NCBI GenBank assembly: GCA_030633015.1
Contig: DAOVTR010000117.1
Span: 1-5,897, forward strand
DNA from: Bdellovibrionales bacterium
GTDB taxonomy: Bacteria; Bdellovibrionota; Bacteriovoracia; Bacteriovoracales; Bacteriovoracaceae
DNA length: 5,897 bases
Direction: 5' to 3'
This document shows positions 1 through 5,666 of this stretch, one piece after another (position 1 is the stretch's first letter; each line of letters begins with the position of its first letter). A program made the translations under genes and the position numbers. The notes beneath the pieces are model-generated. The model was not told where the DNA came from. It searched no databases and saw only the letters and a program-made list of their open reading frames with translations.

Positions 1-1068
1 AATTTAGAATTGATACAACAAGATAATTATAATTATTTTTTTAAGATTGAAGATATATCTCAAGCAGGTCAAAAAATAATCTCTCTAAAAAACAATGTTC
101 AATGTATTGAAGTAATGACTGGAGCTGTGCTGCCAACTAATTGCAACTGTGTAATAAGATATGAAGATGTTTCCATAGAAAATAATCAAGCAGTTGTTTC
201 TAAAAAAATTAAGCTTAATTTTCATAATAATATCTGTGCCAAGAATAGTGACAGAAAAAAAAATGATCTAATTTTAAAAGATGGAAAATATATAAATTCT
301 CCACATATTAATATAATTGCTTCTCAAGGTATTTCGAACCTAAATGTTTTAAGTGACCCCCAAATTACAATCATATCAACAGGTGATGAACTTGTAGATT
401 TAGATGGTCCAATAAAGGATTACCAGATTAGAATGTCTAATTCATACTCTCTTAGTGCTGAACTTACTGCTTTTGGTTTTAAAAATATCAAAAAGGCCCA
501 TATTAAAGATAACATTGAAATCCTCTCTGGAAAATTAGAGGGCATTATTTCGAATTCACAAGTCGTTATTTTAAGTGGAGGAGTATCAAAAGGAAAATTT
601 GATTTTGTTCCTGAGGCACTTGAAAAATGTGGAGTAAAAAAGATTTTTCACAGGATTGCCCAAAAGCCTGGTAAACCTTTTTGGTTCGGAAAAAAGACAA
701 ATAATAAAGCAATTTTTGGAGTTCCCGGAAACCCCATTTCGGCACTGGTATGCTTAAGAAGATATATTATCCCATATTTGCACAAAAGCCTTACTAACAA
801 TACTTCATACACCTCAACGTTAAGTTTAGTGCGATTAATAGAGCAACCTGTTATCAACAATCGGTTGACTAATTTCATTCCAGTAAAAACATTTCAAAAC
901 AGCTCCGGTATTGTTGACGCTCTACCCGTAACAACAAATGGATCAGGTGATTATAGTGCTTTATCAAATACAAATGGCTTTATTCAGTTTGACCTTCATC
1001 AAAAAAATTTAAAAGACCAGCTTGTTCCTTTTTATAACTGGGCACATTGTGGGGGCACCTTTGTCTAA
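1..1068 (+). CDS. moeA: Molybdopterin molybdenumtransferase MoeA (5'-truncated by window edge)
   Basis: MoeA inserts molybdate into adenylylated molybdopterin in the cytoplasm, the last step of basic Moco synthesis. The frame is open from base 1, and about 355 residues are present against roughly 400 in the family. The missing part should include the conserved AMDGYA region, so the TTG at 10 is probably an internal Leu codon and not the start. Visible in order are an MTGA segment (near 115-126), STGDEL (376-393), SGGVSKGKFDF (574-606), PGKPFWFG (about 667-690) and VPGNPISAL (about 721-747), followed by a C-terminal domain ending CGGTFV. In E. coli MoeA the equivalent of SGGVSKGKFDF carries an acidic residue (GE) where this protein has GK, a variant I associate with Bacteroidetes-type MoeA. 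The gene overlaps moaA by 8 nt and its last Gly-Gly codons carry the moaA ribosome binding site. The family call is secure. Confidence 0.95.
   Translation, partial: NLELIQQDNYNYFFKIEDISQAGQKIISLKNNVQCIEVMTGAVLPTNCNCVIRYEDVSIENNQAVVSKKIKLNFHNNICAKNSDRKKNDLILKDGKYINSPHINIIASQGISNLNVLSDPQITIISTGDELVDLDGPIKDYQIRMSNSYSLSAELTAFGFKNIKKAHIKDNIEILSGKLEGIISNSQVVILSGGVSKGKFDFVPEALEKCGVKKIFHRIAQKPGKPFWFGKKTNNKAIFGVPGNPISALVCLRRYIIPYLHKSLTNNTSYTSTLSLVRLIEQPVINNRLTNFIPVKTFQNSSGIVDALPVTTNGSGDYSALSNTNGFIQFDLHQKNLKDQLVPFYNWAHCGGTFV
1051..1055 (+). promoter_or_regulatory. SD for moaA inside the moeA Gly-Gly codons
   Basis: GGGGG lies exactly 5 nt before TTG 1061. It is read in moeA as GGG GGC (Gly-Gly), five codons before the moeA stop. 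It can pair with the CCUCC of 16S rRNA through one G-U wobble. It favours TTG 1061 over GTG 1049 as the moaA start. Confidence 0.65.
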
Positions 1069-2005
1069 TCTTATTATTGATTCACAAAACAGACATGTAC
1101 ATAAACTAAGAGTTTCACTTCTTGATGCATGTGATATGAATTGCTTTTACTGCATTCCAGAGCACAATAAATTTCGACCTGCAAACCAAAGACTTACTGC
1201 AAATCAGATTTTTGATATATGTTCAAACTTAAACAAATTAGGAATTGATGAAATTAGACTTACTGGAGGTGAGCCACTAATTCATCCAGATTTATTACTG
1301 ATTGTTGAAAAACTTTCCACCCTGGATTTAAAAAAACTTGCAATTACAACCAACGCATTAAAGCTTAAAGAAATACTTCCTCAACTAAAAAAAACAAATT
1401 GTCAGCACATCAATATAAGCCTAGATAGCCTTATGCCTAAACAGTTTGAGCAAATTACAAAATCAAAACAACTAAACACTGTTTTAGAATCAATTTTCTT
1501 AGCACAATCACTTGGTTTTAATATTAAAATTAATATGGTTCTACTTAAGGGAATTAACACTCAAGAAATAGAAGACTATGTCCATTTCTCAGAAAAATAT
1601 AAACTTAACATTCGTTTTTTAGAACTGATGAAAATTGGTACGGCAAGACAGTATTATGAAAAACATTTTTTCTCAGCAGATCAAGCAATCGAAATTATAA
1701 AAACAAACAATGATTTAATTCCAATTGACAGTCCTAAAGACTCTACTGCTTTTTATTTTAAAACAAAGAGCGATGGCCATATTGGTTTCATAGCATCAGA
1801 AACTAAAAGTTTTTGCAGCAACTGCTCCCGCCTAAGAATGGATATGAATGGAAAACTAAGAGCTTGTCTAATGAAAAACGATGGCATTAATCTTAAAAAT
1901 ATTCCTTTTAATGAGTACCCTAACTTATTAAATCAAATTATAAAGATGAAACCGATGGAGCGTATTTCTGAATTAGACCAACAAATGAATCAAGTAGGTG
2001 GATAG
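1061..2005 (+). CDS. moaA: GTP 3',8-cyclase MoaA (radical SAM)
   Basis: MoaA uses S-adenosylmethionine and two [4Fe-4S] clusters to cyclise GTP to 3',8-cyclo-7,8-dihydro-GTP, the first Moco step. From TTG 1061 the protein is 314 aa, close to the usual 320-340. The radical SAM motif is C24-x3-C28-x2-C31, followed by GGEP at 69-72. The C-terminal cluster motif is C252-x2-C255-x13-C269, and the protein ends in the Gly-Gly known to enter the MoaA active site. TTG 1061 is preferred because GGGGG lies 5 nt upstream and the protein then begins MSNLIIDSQNR, matching the usual short lead before the D-x-x-x-R segment. GTG 1049 (4 residues longer, with GGG 6 nt upstream) is the main alternative; a TTG at 1022 would add 13 residues. 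The gene overlaps the end of moeA by 8 nt, suggesting translational coupling. The function is very sure and the start moderately so. Confidence 0.95.
   Translation: MSNLIIDSQNRHVHKLRVSLLDACDMNCFYCIPEHNKFRPANQRLTANQIFDICSNLNKLGIDEIRLTGGEPLIHPDLLLIVEKLSTLDLKKLAITTNALKLKEILPQLKKTNCQHINISLDSLMPKQFEQITKSKQLNTVLESIFLAQSLGFNIKINMVLLKGINTQEIEDYVHFSEKYKLNIRFLELMKIGTARQYYEKHFFSADQAIEIIKTNNDLIPIDSPKDSTAFYFKTKSDGHIGFIASETKSFCSNCSRLRMDMNGKLRACLMKNDGINLKNIPFNEYPNLLNQIIKMKPMERISELDQQMNQVGG
1996..2002 (+). promoter_or_regulatory. Probable SD for moaC on the MoaA terminal Gly-Gly codons
   Basis: AGGTGGA covers GGT GGA, the last two sense codons of moaA. It ends 8 nt before ATG 2011. The AGGTG part can pair with the anti-SD, but the spacing is long, so this is the weakest of the four related sites. 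Termination at 2003-2005 right next to it could allow re-initiation. Confidence 0.45.
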
Positions 2006-2010
2006 AATTA

Positions 2011-2499
2011 ATGAATAATAAATTTACCCATATAGACCATAACGACAATCCCACAATGGTTGATATTTCTGATAAAAAAATCACCCTTCGAATTGCCGAG
2101 GCAATGGGAGAGATTTATCTTCCACCTTTAATTTGGATAAAACTTGAAAATAACGAAATTATTACGAAAAAAGGCGCCGTTTTTCAAACTGCTATAATTG
2201 CGGCAACAATGGCCGTAAAAAAGACTCAAGACCTGATACCTTTTTGCCACTCAATCCCAATAGAAAGTTGTAAAATTAAGATCTCAACAAATAGTGATTC
2301 TAATATTGCCCAAATAATATGTACCGTAAAAACTACTTCAAAAACAGGAGTCGAAATGGAAGCGTTAACAGGTGTGTCTACTGCAGCCTTAACAATTTAT
2401 GACATGTGCAAGGCATTAAGTCATGATATGGAAATAAAAAAGATTAGACTAATAGAAAAATCAGGGGGAAAAAGTGACATCAAAAACAGTTCAAATTAA
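2011..2499 (+). CDS. moaC: Cyclic pyranopterin monophosphate synthase MoaC
   Basis: MoaC rearranges the MoaA product into cyclic pyranopterin monophosphate (cPMP), releasing pyrophosphate. The 162-aa length is typical. Landmarks in order are HIDHNDNPTMVDIS at the N-terminus, KKGAVFQTA, the LIPFCHSIPIE stretch (CHP in most family members, CHS here), TGVEMEALTGVSTAALTIYDMCKAL, and a final EKSGGKSD. D131 and K134 of the YDMCKA motif match the catalytic Asp128 and Lys131 of E. coli MoaC. There is no fused MoaB domain of the kind found in MoaCB proteins. ATG 2011 follows the moaA stop by 5 nt and has a modest AGGTGGA upstream. The last 26 nt overlap moaD, so the variable tail after the SGGK motif is read in two frames. 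Confidence 0.96.
   Translation: MNNKFTHIDHNDNPTMVDISDKKITLRIAEAMGEIYLPPLIWIKLENNEIITKKGAVFQTAIIAATMAVKKTQDLIPFCHSIPIESCKIKISTNSDSNIAQIICTVKTTSKTGVEMEALTGVSTAALTIYDMCKALSHDMEIKKIRLIEKSGGKSDIKNSSN
2464..2468 (+). promoter_or_regulatory. SD for moaD inside the moaC Gly-Gly codons
   Basis: GGGGG within AGGGGGA lies 5 nt before GTG 2474. In moaC these bases encode Gly152-Gly153 of the conserved SGGKS segment. This site decides the GTG start of moaD. Confidence 0.7.
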
Positions 2500-2722
2500 A
2501 TATTTTGCCTCACTAAAAGAAACTACTAACTTAGACAGTGAATCCTATAATACAAAAGCAGCTTCAGCTATAGAATTATATAATGAATTAAATAGTAAAT
2601 ATCATTTTCCAATACATAAAGACGATCTGAAAATTTCCATAAATTGCTCATATGTTGAGTTTAATTCTAAAATTCACAATGACGATACCATTGTTTTTAT
2701 TCCGCCAGTATCTGGAGGATAG
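2474..2722 (+). CDS. moaD: Molybdopterin synthase small (sulfur carrier) subunit MoaD
   Basis: MoaD is the beta-grasp, ubiquitin-like sulfur carrier of molybdopterin synthase. Its C-terminal glycine is adenylated by MoeB, converted to a thiocarboxylate, and inserted into the MoaE active site to deliver sulfur to cPMP. The 82-aa length is normal. The start region VQIKYFASLKE and the end FIPPVSGG, with Gly81-Gly82 directly before the stop, are diagnostic. GTG 2474 is chosen because GGGGG (2464-2468) sits 5 nt upstream and the first strand of the fold begins five codons later. The gene starts inside moaC (26-nt overlap) and ends 1 nt before moaE, an arrangement that would favour balanced synthesis of the two synthase subunits. 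The GGA GGA codons of the terminal di-glycine also form the moaE ribosome binding site. Confidence 0.95.
   Translation: MTSKTVQIKYFASLKETTNLDSESYNTKAASAIELYNELNSKYHFPIHKDDLKISINCSYVEFNSKIHNDDTIVFIPPVSGG
2714..2718 (+). promoter_or_regulatory. SD for moaE formed by the MoaD C-terminal Gly-Gly codons
   Basis: GGAGG, a full core SD match, lies 5 nt before TTG 2724 and is part of GGA GGA encoding Gly81-Gly82 of MoaD. It strongly supports the TTG start of moaE over any upstream start inside moaD. Confidence 0.8.
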
Positions 2723-2723
2723 C

Positions 2724-3116
2724 TTGTTTTATATAACCAGAGAAAAACTAAATTTTAATTTAGAATATAAAAAATTTAAAAACAGAAGAATTGGCGCAGT
2801 TGTTACGTTCGAAGGACGAATTAGAAATCATAACAATGGCAAGGATGTTACATCAATCAATTACGAAGTTTATGAAGAACTTGCCAAAAAAGAAGGTACC
2901 GAAATTGTTCAGCAAGCACTTAATCGTTATGAAATATTGGATGCCATATGCTTTCATCGAGTAGGACGAATTGATGTATCACAAACCGCAATTTGGATTT
3001 TTGTATCATCTACTCACCGAAAAGATGCTTTTAAGGCATGCGAATTTATTATCGACACTATAAAAGCGAAAGTCCCTATTTGGAAAAACGAACACTATAA
3101 AGAAAACCATGTCTAA
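2724..3116 (+). CDS. moaE: Molybdopterin synthase catalytic subunit MoaE
   Basis: MoaE is the large subunit of the MoaD2-MoaE2 molybdopterin synthase, which adds two sulfurs to cPMP to make the dithiolene. From TTG 2724 it is 130 aa, slightly shorter than E. coli MoaE (150 aa), mainly at the C-terminus. Residues matching the E. coli active site are R34 in GRIRNHN, H98-R99 in STHRKDAF, and K114 and K121 in IKAKVPIWK, all at a constant offset of 5 from E. coli R39, H103, R104, K119 and K126. The frame remains open upstream to 2652, but those codons lie inside moaD. TTG 2724 has a near-perfect GGAGG 5 nt upstream and gives the N-terminus MFYITREKLN, a plausible first strand. It overlaps moeB by 8 nt. 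The function is secure and the start well supported. Confidence 0.94.
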   Translation: MFYITREKLNFNLEYKKFKNRRIGAVVTFEGRIRNHNNGKDVTSINYEVYEELAKKEGTEIVQQALNRYEILDAICFHRVGRIDVSQTAIWIFVSSTHRKDAFKACEFIIDTIKAKVPIWKNEHYKENHV

Positions 3117-3864
3117 TGCCACATATAATGATTTTTATAAAAAACAGATGAGTGTTAATTTTATTGGTACCGATGGACAAACCACACTACGAAATAGCTC
3201 CATTTTAATAATTGGAGCAGGCGGACTTGGAACAGTAGCAGCGACCTATCTTGCTCGTGCAGGAATTGGAAAAATTCATATATGTGATTTTGATAAAATA
3301 TCTCTCTCAAATCTTCCAAGACAAATAACTTATCTTCCAAATGATATCGAAAAGTTTAAAGTCGATGTAATAAAGACTAATTTACAGCCTTTATCTTTTT
3401 CAACAAAAATAGAAACGTCCAAAGTAAATTTAACATCCAACAATTTTAAAGATTATATCTCTGATATAGATTTAATTTTAGACTGTACTGATAACTTTAA
3501 CACAAAATTATCTTTTCATGATCTATCATTCAAACATAATAAAGATATTATTATTGCAACTATTGATTCATTTAGTGGTCAACTTTATACTTTTAAATAT
3601 TCAAACCCAGACAATAAAAAACATGGCTGTTTAAGATGTCTTTATCCCTGCGATGTTAAAAACATTAATGAAAACATTGCAACAGTTAACGTCACCCCAG
3701 GTATATTTGGAATCATGCAAGCTGCTGAAGCAATCAAACTTTTATTAAATCAAAACACATTACAATCTAATCAATCTTTACTTTTCAATATTAACACCTG
3801 GGAAATGGAAAAAAACAGGTGGCAAAAAAATTCAAAATGTAAACTATGTAGCAATCAATTTTAA
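3109..3864 (+). CDS. moeB: Molybdopterin-synthase adenylyltransferase MoeB (HesA/MoeB/ThiF family)
   Basis: This E1-like enzyme adenylates the C-terminal glycine of MoaD using ATP. At 251 aa it matches bacterial MoeB and lacks a C-terminal rhodanese domain, so a separate sulfurtransferase must supply sulfur. The ATP loop is GAGGLG at 36-41. R71 (SNLPRQ), K84 and D128 (DCTDNF) align with E. coli R73, K86 and D130. Two Cys pairs, C174-x2-C177 and C244-x2-C247, form the structural zinc site. E. coli Arg14 is replaced by Lys12 (FYKKQM), and the region where many relatives have a Cys (E. coli Cys187) reads IATVNVTPG, without one. ATG 3109 keeps the N-terminal helix and overlaps moaE by 8 nt with no strong SD, suggesting coupled translation. 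ThiF is a possible alternative by family, but the operon context makes MoeB most likely. Confidence 0.92.
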   Translation: MSNATYNDFYKKQMSVNFIGTDGQTTLRNSSILIIGAGGLGTVAATYLARAGIGKIHICDFDKISLSNLPRQITYLPNDIEKFKVDVIKTNLQPLSFSTKIETSKVNLTSNNFKDYISDIDLILDCTDNFNTKLSFHDLSFKHNKDIIIATIDSFSGQLYTFKYSNPDNKKHGCLRCLYPCDVKNINENIATVNVTPGIFGIMQAAEAIKLLLNQNTLQSNQSLLFNINTWEMEKNRWQKNSKCKLCSNQF

Positions 3865-4560
3865 CTTTTCAAAAAAAGATGGAACAATACCTGTTGCTTT
3901 TCCCGAAATATGTTCATGAAACTTTGAAGAAAATGGGGTTGATTGAAAATTAAGCTCAGTGCTTCTACAATCTTCTGATACATGATCTATAAACATGGCT
4001 GCAGGATAAACATTACCTGAAGTTCCAACTGAAATAAAATAGTCACAATCTTTTAGATGCTTATAAATCAAATCTAAGTACATTGGCATCTCTCCAAACC
4101 AAACAATATGAGGCCTTAAACTACCTTTTTGATTACAACATTCACATAATGAATCTTTATCAAAATCACCCTTAATATCAAATATTTTAGCAGTATTAGC
4201 GCATCTCATTTTCAAAAGCTCTCCATGCATATGTAAAACATTCTTACTTCCTGCCCGCTCATGAAGATTATCTACATTCTGAGTAACAATCAAAATGTTG
4301 GAATTGAATTTTTCATAATTTGCCAAAGCATAATGAGCTAAATTGGGAACAACACTATGATCGATTAACTGTCTTCTTCTTTGATTATAAAAATCTAAAA
4401 CAAGGTTTGGATTTTCTCTAAATCCATCAGGAGATGCAACATCTTCAATTTTATAATTTCCCCAAAGGCCACCACTATCACGAAAAGTTTTTATTCCTGA
4501 CTCGGCAGAGATACCAGCCCCAGTTAATACAACGACCTTAGGACATGCTTTAACATTCAA
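3844..4560 (-). CDS. cobB: CobB/SIRT5-like NAD-dependent protein deacylase (sirtuin)
   Basis: This cytoplasmic sirtuin removes acyl groups from protein lysines, using NAD+ and releasing nicotinamide and O-acyl-ADP-ribose. The 238-aa protein has the NAD motif GAGISAESGIKTFRD (14-28), TQNVDNLHERAG (93-104) and HMHGEL with the catalytic His112. It also has LRPHIVWFGE and VGTSGNVYPAA. Y58 and R61 (FYNQRRR) form the Y-x2-R pair of class III sirtuins, which predicts desuccinylase/demalonylase activity alongside deacetylation. The zinc module is reduced: C120 has no partner Cys two residues on, followed by C139-E-C-C142, a pattern I recall in E. coli CobB. The start is TTG 4560, with AAAGG 5 nt upstream; it shares TTGA with the stop of the glycosyltransferase. 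The 3' end overlaps moeB by 21 nt on the opposite strand. Confidence 0.93.
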   Translation of the reverse strand: MNVKACPKVVVLTGAGISAESGIKTFRDSGGLWGNYKIEDVASPDGFRENPNLVLDFYNQRRRQLIDHSVVPNLAHYALANYEKFNSNILIVTQNVDNLHERAGSKNVLHMHGELLKMRCANTAKIFDIKGDFDKDSLCECCNQKGSLRPHIVWFGEMPMYLDLIYKHLKDCDYFISVGTSGNVYPAAMFIDHVSEDCRSTELNFQSTPFSSKFHEHISGKATGIVPSFFEKLKLIAT

Positions 4561-5567
4561 TGATACCTTTCCTTAACTATTGTGCTAACCATTTTAGGTT
4601 TTATATTAATCATACATTTTTTATATGGAGTCTCATTACAATTCCCTCGACCATCTTTAGTGCATGGCCTACAACTTAAATCAATATCCAAAACGGAAAT
4701 GCTAATACTTTTAGTCCCACCAAAGGCCGTAGGCCCAATTAATGCAATACCATTTTTTCCCAGCAGGTCTCCTACATGTAAAATACCAGTATCTGCCGAA
4801 ATAAAAAAAGATGATTGATTTACAATCATACAGCTTTCTAAAATTGAAATTTTCCCTGCTAAATTAATGATCCTTTCAGGATCAATATTTGAAATATTAT
4901 CACAAAACTGATCTCCAGGGCCTCCCAGAATGATAAATTTATAATCAATAAGTTCCTTAACAAGATCTATCCAATACTCTTCAGGCCATCTTTTCATCTC
5001 CCATGCAGCAGAGGGAGCTATAATAATATAATCTTTAATATTAGATTTTATATTATTTTTTTTATACAACTGATTGATTAATTGTTCATCAATATTCCAC
5101 TGTTTAGGTTTATAACTATTATCAATCGTTATATAACTTTTAAATGGTTTTTGGTATGAATCAATAGCTCTAAACGGTTTTGAAAATAAATTAATCTTTA
5201 AATAAAACAAGAGAAATCTTTTAAACCTATTTTTACTTCTAATAATAATTTTTGTTCTTGAAAATAATAATATAAATACCATTTTTATTATCAATGATCT
5301 TATATTGTTATGTGCATCGTAAACAATATCATATTTTTGCTTTCGTAGGTTAAGGGCTAATTTAATAAGTCCTGTAATTCCACTCTTTTTATCAAAATTC
5401 CATATTCTATTAATATTGCCATCAATCTTTAAAAACTCTGAAAAATCACTGCGGACTACCCAATCAATTTCACAGTCAGGATACCTTCCTACAATTAAAT
5501 CTGTAACACTCATGCATTGACAAATATCACCAAAACTCGAAAATCTAATTATTAAAATCTTTTCCAT
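4557..5567 (-). CDS. Glycosyltransferase family 9 protein (ADP-heptose:LPS heptosyltransferase-like)
   Basis: GT9 enzymes transfer heptose from ADP-heptose to growing lipopolysaccharide core at the inner face of the cytoplasmic membrane. From ATG 5567 the protein is 336 aa, a normal GT9 length. The N-terminus MEKILIIRFSSFGD is the family opening. The second Rossmann domain contains IIIAPSAAWEMKRWPEEYW, a GGPGDQ turn, and D259-T-G-x-x-H264 in SADTGILHVGDLLG followed by ALIGPT, the sugar-nucleotide binding core. Near the C-terminus, C299-x2-C302, C310 and C318-M resemble the Cys-rich segment of RfaF-type members. The sugar donor and acceptor cannot be read from sequence, and other GT9 roles are possible, so no symbol is given. 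TTG 5597 would add 10 residues of Lys/Glu-rich leader atypical for the family. It is the first gene of a unit with the downstream sirtuin. Confidence 0.9.
   Translation of the reverse strand: MEKILIIRFSSFGDICQCMSVTDLIVGRYPDCEIDWVVRSDFSEFLKIDGNINRIWNFDKKSGITGLIKLALNLRKQKYDIVYDAHNNIRSLIIKMVFILLFSRTKIIIRSKNRFKRFLLFYLKINLFSKPFRAIDSYQKPFKSYITIDNSYKPKQWNIDEQLINQLYKKNNIKSNIKDYIIIAPSAAWEMKRWPEEYWIDLVKELIDYKFIILGGPGDQFCDNISNIDPERIINLAGKISILESCMIVNQSSFFISADTGILHVGDLLGKNGIALIGPTAFGGTKSISISVLDIDLSCRPCTKDGRGNCNETPYKKCMINIKPKMVSTIVKERYH
4566..4573 (-). promoter_or_regulatory. SD for the sirtuin gene at the end of the glycosyltransferase gene
   Basis: Read on the minus strand this is AGGAAAGG, and its AAAGG end is 5 nt before TTG 4560. 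It supports that rare start codon and, with the TTGA overlap, translational coupling of the sirtuin to the glycosyltransferase. Confidence 0.6.
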
Positions 5568-5666
5568 ACTATTTTGCTCATCTTTTTTTTCGAACAACTT
5601 TACCAGATATTATCATAGTTTAATTAATGTTATTATTTAATATATATTTATAAAAATGGAAATATA
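5568..5666. promoter_or_regulatory. Divergent intergenic region between glycosyltransferase and PilT-family genes
   Basis: This is the only real gap in the window: 99 nt, extremely AT-rich, between two divergent starts, so both promoters probably lie here or just inside the genes. On the minus strand TATGATAAT (plus 5609-5617) resembles an extended -10 element. It would put transcription start near 5605, which is compatible with ATG 5567 for the glycosyltransferase. On the plus strand TATATT and TATAAA-like stretches at 5641-5654 could serve pilT. No good TTGACA -35 box is seen, and the AT-rich background makes chance matches likely. TTAATTAA at 5620-5627 is a perfect but trivial palindrome. 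Confidence 0.4.

Noticed and set aside
648..878. Open frame on the minus strand, 76 codons
   Set aside because: It lies wholly antisense to well-conserved moeA motifs and has no recognisable domain.
2652..2723. Possible 24-residue N-terminal extension of MoaE
   Set aside because: It lies within moaD, gives a hydrophobic leader not expected for cytosolic MoaE, and the start at 2724 has a much better SD.
3795..3821. Inverted repeat CACCTG...CAGGTG near the end of moeB, flanked by A-rich runs
   Set aside because: The stem is only 6 bp with a 15-nt loop, and neither strand has a T-run immediately after it (A-run on plus, TTAATATTG on minus), so it is not a convincing terminator for moeB or the sirtuin.
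4582..4818. Open frame on the plus strand, 78 codons
   Set aside because: It is antisense to the conserved C-terminal half of the GT9 gene, including the DTGxxH motif, and has no recognisable domain.
5568..5597. Upstream TTG 5597 as start of the glycosyltransferase
   Set aside because: It would add ten charged residues before the family's usual MxKILIIR opening, and a possible -10 element just upstream would leave almost no leader.
5620..5627. TTAATTAA palindrome as an operator
   Set aside because: A short all-AT palindrome in a very AT-rich gap is expected by chance.
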